Below, in pieces: positions 31,172 to 31,980 of a stretch of 31,980 nucleotides of DNA (position 1 is the first letter of the stretch; each line of letters starts with the position of its first letter). The notes under the pieces are model-generated. The model had not been told where the DNA came from. It did not search any database and saw only the letters and a program-made list of their open reading frames with translations. Origin of the DNA: Sphingomonas sanxanigenens. GTDB lineage: Bacteria > Pseudomonadota > Alphaproteobacteria > Sphingomonadales > Sphingomonadaceae. The translations under genes were made by a program, and so were the position numbers. The DNA lies in NCBI GenBank assembly GCA_003240855.1, contig QFNN01000021.1, forward strand, positions 1 through 31,980, written 5' to 3'.

Positions 31172-31875
31172 GAGAAATATTTAGCGTAAAAAATCCATTC
31201 AATTACTTAATTGAATTTTTCTCAAAAAAACTATCGGTCATTATTTTGACAATTATTATTGCATCCTGTTCAAACGAAGAAAAATCATCAAATTTATCAA
31301 AAAAAAATAGCCAAATAAGTAGATGTTATAAGATATATGGCGTTCTTGATATGAAAGAATACCATGAATTCGATATGAAGCGATCTGATCAAAGCTCGAT
31401 CGGTGTAATTCCGTGCGATATACTTAATTCTCTACATAGCCCTTCGATTTTGAAGATCAGGATTTTCAGCGTTTCGGTTGACAATACCGGATCGAATTTA
31501 ATTTCGTGCCTTGGCAAGCACAGATCGTTGGAAGGCGATCCGCATCCTTCCGATCCATATGATTTCCTCAGGGCGCTAGTTCGGTTTCCAGAGTGTCTCT
31601 CCGATGAGGCGCTTGTAGGGACGGCAAAGCCAGTGAGCAGTCGCACAATTATATCGCCCTCAACCATGATTAATACGATCTTGAATCGAAGGGCTACGTC
31701 ACTGATTTCACGAGTAGGGGCACTTGATAATGTCTTCGCGTCGATTCCTGTGGCCCTGACGGCAGATTCCGATGCGTCAATAACCGTTAGTTGCTTGGTG
31801 ATTCACGCACCTGAATGGCCCGTGGTCGACCAGATGACCGCCATTGATCACTGCCTCACCCGGCTAGCAGCATAA
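31168..31875 (+). CDS. AT-rich lipoprotein of unknown function, coupled to the secretion genes
   Basis: The product has 235 residues. A charged start precedes a hydrophobic stretch and lipobox (LSVIILTIIIASC, Ile31-Ala32-Ser33-Cys34), followed by a serine/asparagine/lysine-rich segment, so it is probably a lipoprotein. The mature part has several Cys (for example SRCYKIYG, GVIPCDIL, NLISCLG, RFPECLS, CLVIHAPEW, DHCLTRLAA) and no repeats or RTX motifs. Its ATG overlaps the adaptor stop (ATGA). The first 250-300 bases are far richer in A and T than anything else in the window, later codons less so. That suggests recent transfer or a chimeric gene. It could be a secreted effector, immunity protein or accessory; none is shown. 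Confidence 0.7.
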   Translation: MREIFSVKNPFNYLIEFFSKKLSVIILTIIIASCSNEEKSSNLSKKNSQISRCYKIYGVLDMKEYHEFDMKRSDQSSIGVIPCDILNSLHSPSILKIRIFSVSVDNTGSNLISCLGKHRSLEGDPHPSDPYDFLRALVRFPECLSDEALVGTAKPVSSRTIISPSTMINTILNRRATSLISRVGALDNVFASIPVALTADSDASITVSCLVIHAPEWPVVDQMTAIDHCLTRLAA

Positions 31876-31980
31876 AGGTCAAGTTAGCCCGGCCTATTCA
31901 TGAGACTGAGGTTCCGGGCTTGTTGGGTGGCGATGCGTTTTCGGTGATGTGATCCGGACGAGCGCCTCTGGCGGTGTTTT
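31876..31980. other. window end, no feature recognised
   Basis: The 105 bases after the lipoprotein gene return to a GC-rich composition. I see no gene start, terminator or inverted repeat that I can support; the sequence may be the edge of a further element beyond the window. Confidence 0.3.

Noticed and set aside
31876..31980. Possible end of an insertion sequence at the window edge
   Set aside because: No inverted repeat or transposase could be identified in the 105 bases available.
1..31980. CRISPR arrays or other regularly spaced repeats
   Set aside because: No short repeat recurs at regular spacing; the only direct repeat pair found is the one 950 bases apart.

Overview
The window looks like a chromosome segment of an alphaproteobacterium of the order Sphingomonadales. 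The signs are GC-rich coding sequence, a TonB-dependent receptor beside a TetR gene, the pairs metX-metW and hisC-tyrA in divergent array, ftsEX followed by a DUF218 gene and plsC, a second infA behind a cold-shock gene, MucR, and several Caulobacter-like promoters that place the start codon at or near +1. The genus cannot be fixed from sequence reading alone.

Layout. 1-5510: translation genes rpmI-rplT with a terminator, a small antisense membrane-peptide gene, then pheS-pheT-aldose epimerase with overlapping stops and starts. 5500-8753: a TonB-dependent receptor and a divergent TetR regulator sharing a 109-base control region with an inverted repeat over both promoters, then a 56-residue orphan. 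8839-10127: cspA-like gene with a long leader, TTG-started infA paralogue and three tiny helical proteins, two of which are clearly related to each other. 10235-11374: a membrane-protein gene, a decayed second copy of its 5' end and 31-base direct repeats exactly 950 bases apart, which together record a local tandem duplication. 11359-17160: an ABC exporter, metW, metX, hisC and tyrA. 17251-21015: plsC, a DUF218 gene, ftsX and ftsE in one overlapping operon, and a divergent zinc-ribbon membrane protein. 21151: tRNA-Leu(GAG).

Downstream of the tRNA the character changes. From 21481 to 25666 lie four broken genes: a serine recombinase without its catalytic N-terminus, an unidentified fragment, the middle of a large AAA-type ATPase, and the C-terminal two thirds of exonuclease I. 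They meet at abrupt junctions near 22869, 23228 and 24660. This reads as the scar of a mobile or defence island. It is followed by MucR, an excalibur-domain protein, a ribbon-helix-helix protein and a 46-residue CxCxxC protein. The window closes with an apparently intact type I secretion pair (HlyB-like transporter with a non-catalytic C39 domain, then HlyD-like adaptor) translationally coupled to a strikingly AT-rich lipoprotein gene of unknown function.

The best candidate for something undescribed is this last three-gene unit (27549-31875). The duplication relic at 10235-11374 and the shared-promoter region at 15071-15142 are the clearest observations made directly from sequence. No CRISPR array, complete insertion sequence or rRNA gene was seen.
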